The translations under genes and the position numbers were made by a program. DNA of 29,898 nucleotides from Streptomyces roseochromogenus subsp. oscitans DS 12.976 (lineage in GTDB: Bacteria > Actinomycetota > Actinomycetes > Streptomycetales > Streptomycetaceae): contig NZ_CM002285.1 of NCBI RefSeq assembly GCF_000497445.1, positions 6,086,797-6,116,694 on the forward strand, written 5' to 3'. The notes under the pieces were generated by a model. That model ran no database searches, was not told the origin of the DNA, and saw nothing but the letters and a program-made list of their open reading frames with translations. Below, one piece after another: positions 29,840-29,898 of the stretch. How positions within the stretch are numbered: position 1 is the stretch's first letter; each line of letters begins with the position of its first letter.

Positions 29840-29898
29840 CTACGACCCGCTCGGCGCCGACGATGCCGACGGCCCCCGCCCGCCCGGTCCGCCCCGCG
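29840..29898 (-). CDS. Possible C-terminus of a gene running in from the right edge
   Basis: On the minus strand a TAG at 29842-29840 ends an open frame to the window edge reading about 18 residues rich in Gly, Pro and Ser (ending GPSASSAPSGS). This looks like a low-complexity Streptomyces tail, and the hairpin next to it fits a shared terminator with bcp. Too short to identify or to exclude chance. Confidence 0.35.
   Translation of the reverse strand, partial: RGGPGGRGPSASSAPSGS

Overview
The window is very GC-rich, with third codon positions almost all G or C, GTG starts, and SAPR-like low-complexity tails. It carries a DasR/GlcNAc phosphotransferase locus and matches, from memory, the gene order of the Streptomyces coelicolor SCO2897-SCO2923 region. 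It is almost certainly a chromosomal core segment of a Streptomyces. I see no rRNA, tRNA, IS element, prophage or CRISPR array. Part of the order (pncB, clpS, DUF2017, mec-cysO-cysM, MBL phosphodiesterase-like gene, rph) is also the order I remember from Mycobacterium tuberculosis Rv1330c-Rv1340, so this is an old actinobacterial neighbourhood with Streptomyces genes inserted.

Layout. 1-1763: two RDD membrane proteins and a small membrane protein around a strongly structured intergenic element. 2032-4831: a secreted M6 metalloprotease and a small unknown protein. 4839-6870: nicotinamidase and nicotinate phosphoribosyltransferase (NAD salvage, minus strand), divergent from clpS and a DUF2017 gene. 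8189-9625: an amino-acid permease behind a 325-base structured leader. 9761-11746: the Mec/CysO/CysM sulfur-carrier route to cysteine, with a 31-codon leader peptide ending in Cys and a hairpin before cysO. 12022-14706: a secreted sedolisin protease and a lipoprotein. 14740-16178: a membrane-anchored PemK/MazF-fold protein and a metallo-beta-lactamase-fold protein resembling the Rv1339 cAMP phosphodiesterase. 16238-19376: two GlcNAc EIIC permeases and an EIIB protein with DasR-type (dre) sites. 19472-20710: RNase PH and a lipoprotein. 20796-24111: a minus-strand operon of two ABC-2 permeases, an ATPase and a DUF1707 protein. 24316-27921: a 1201-residue bifunctional penicillin-binding protein with a very long cytoplasmic tail. 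27948-29768: an SMR guanidinium exporter under what reads as a guanidine-III riboswitch, a GroES-like protein, a DUF3618 protein and a Bcp-type peroxiredoxin.

How the parts work together. Several systems are self-contained: NAD salvage (pncA/pncB); cysteine synthesis (mec, cysO, cysM, leader); GlcNAc uptake (nagE1, nagE2, nagF under DasR); guanidine efflux (riboswitch plus gdx). The most notable items are the candidate cysteine-responsive leader, a CysO whose diglycine is buried by a 24-residue tail facing a JAMM protease that could remove it, the guanidine-III riboswitch, a perfect 27-base palindrome carrying two dre-like sites, and at least eight genes whose starts lie 6-7 bases after a TANNNT hexamer, indicating leaderless transcripts. 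All functional calls come from reading the sequence and remembered family features; no searches were run.
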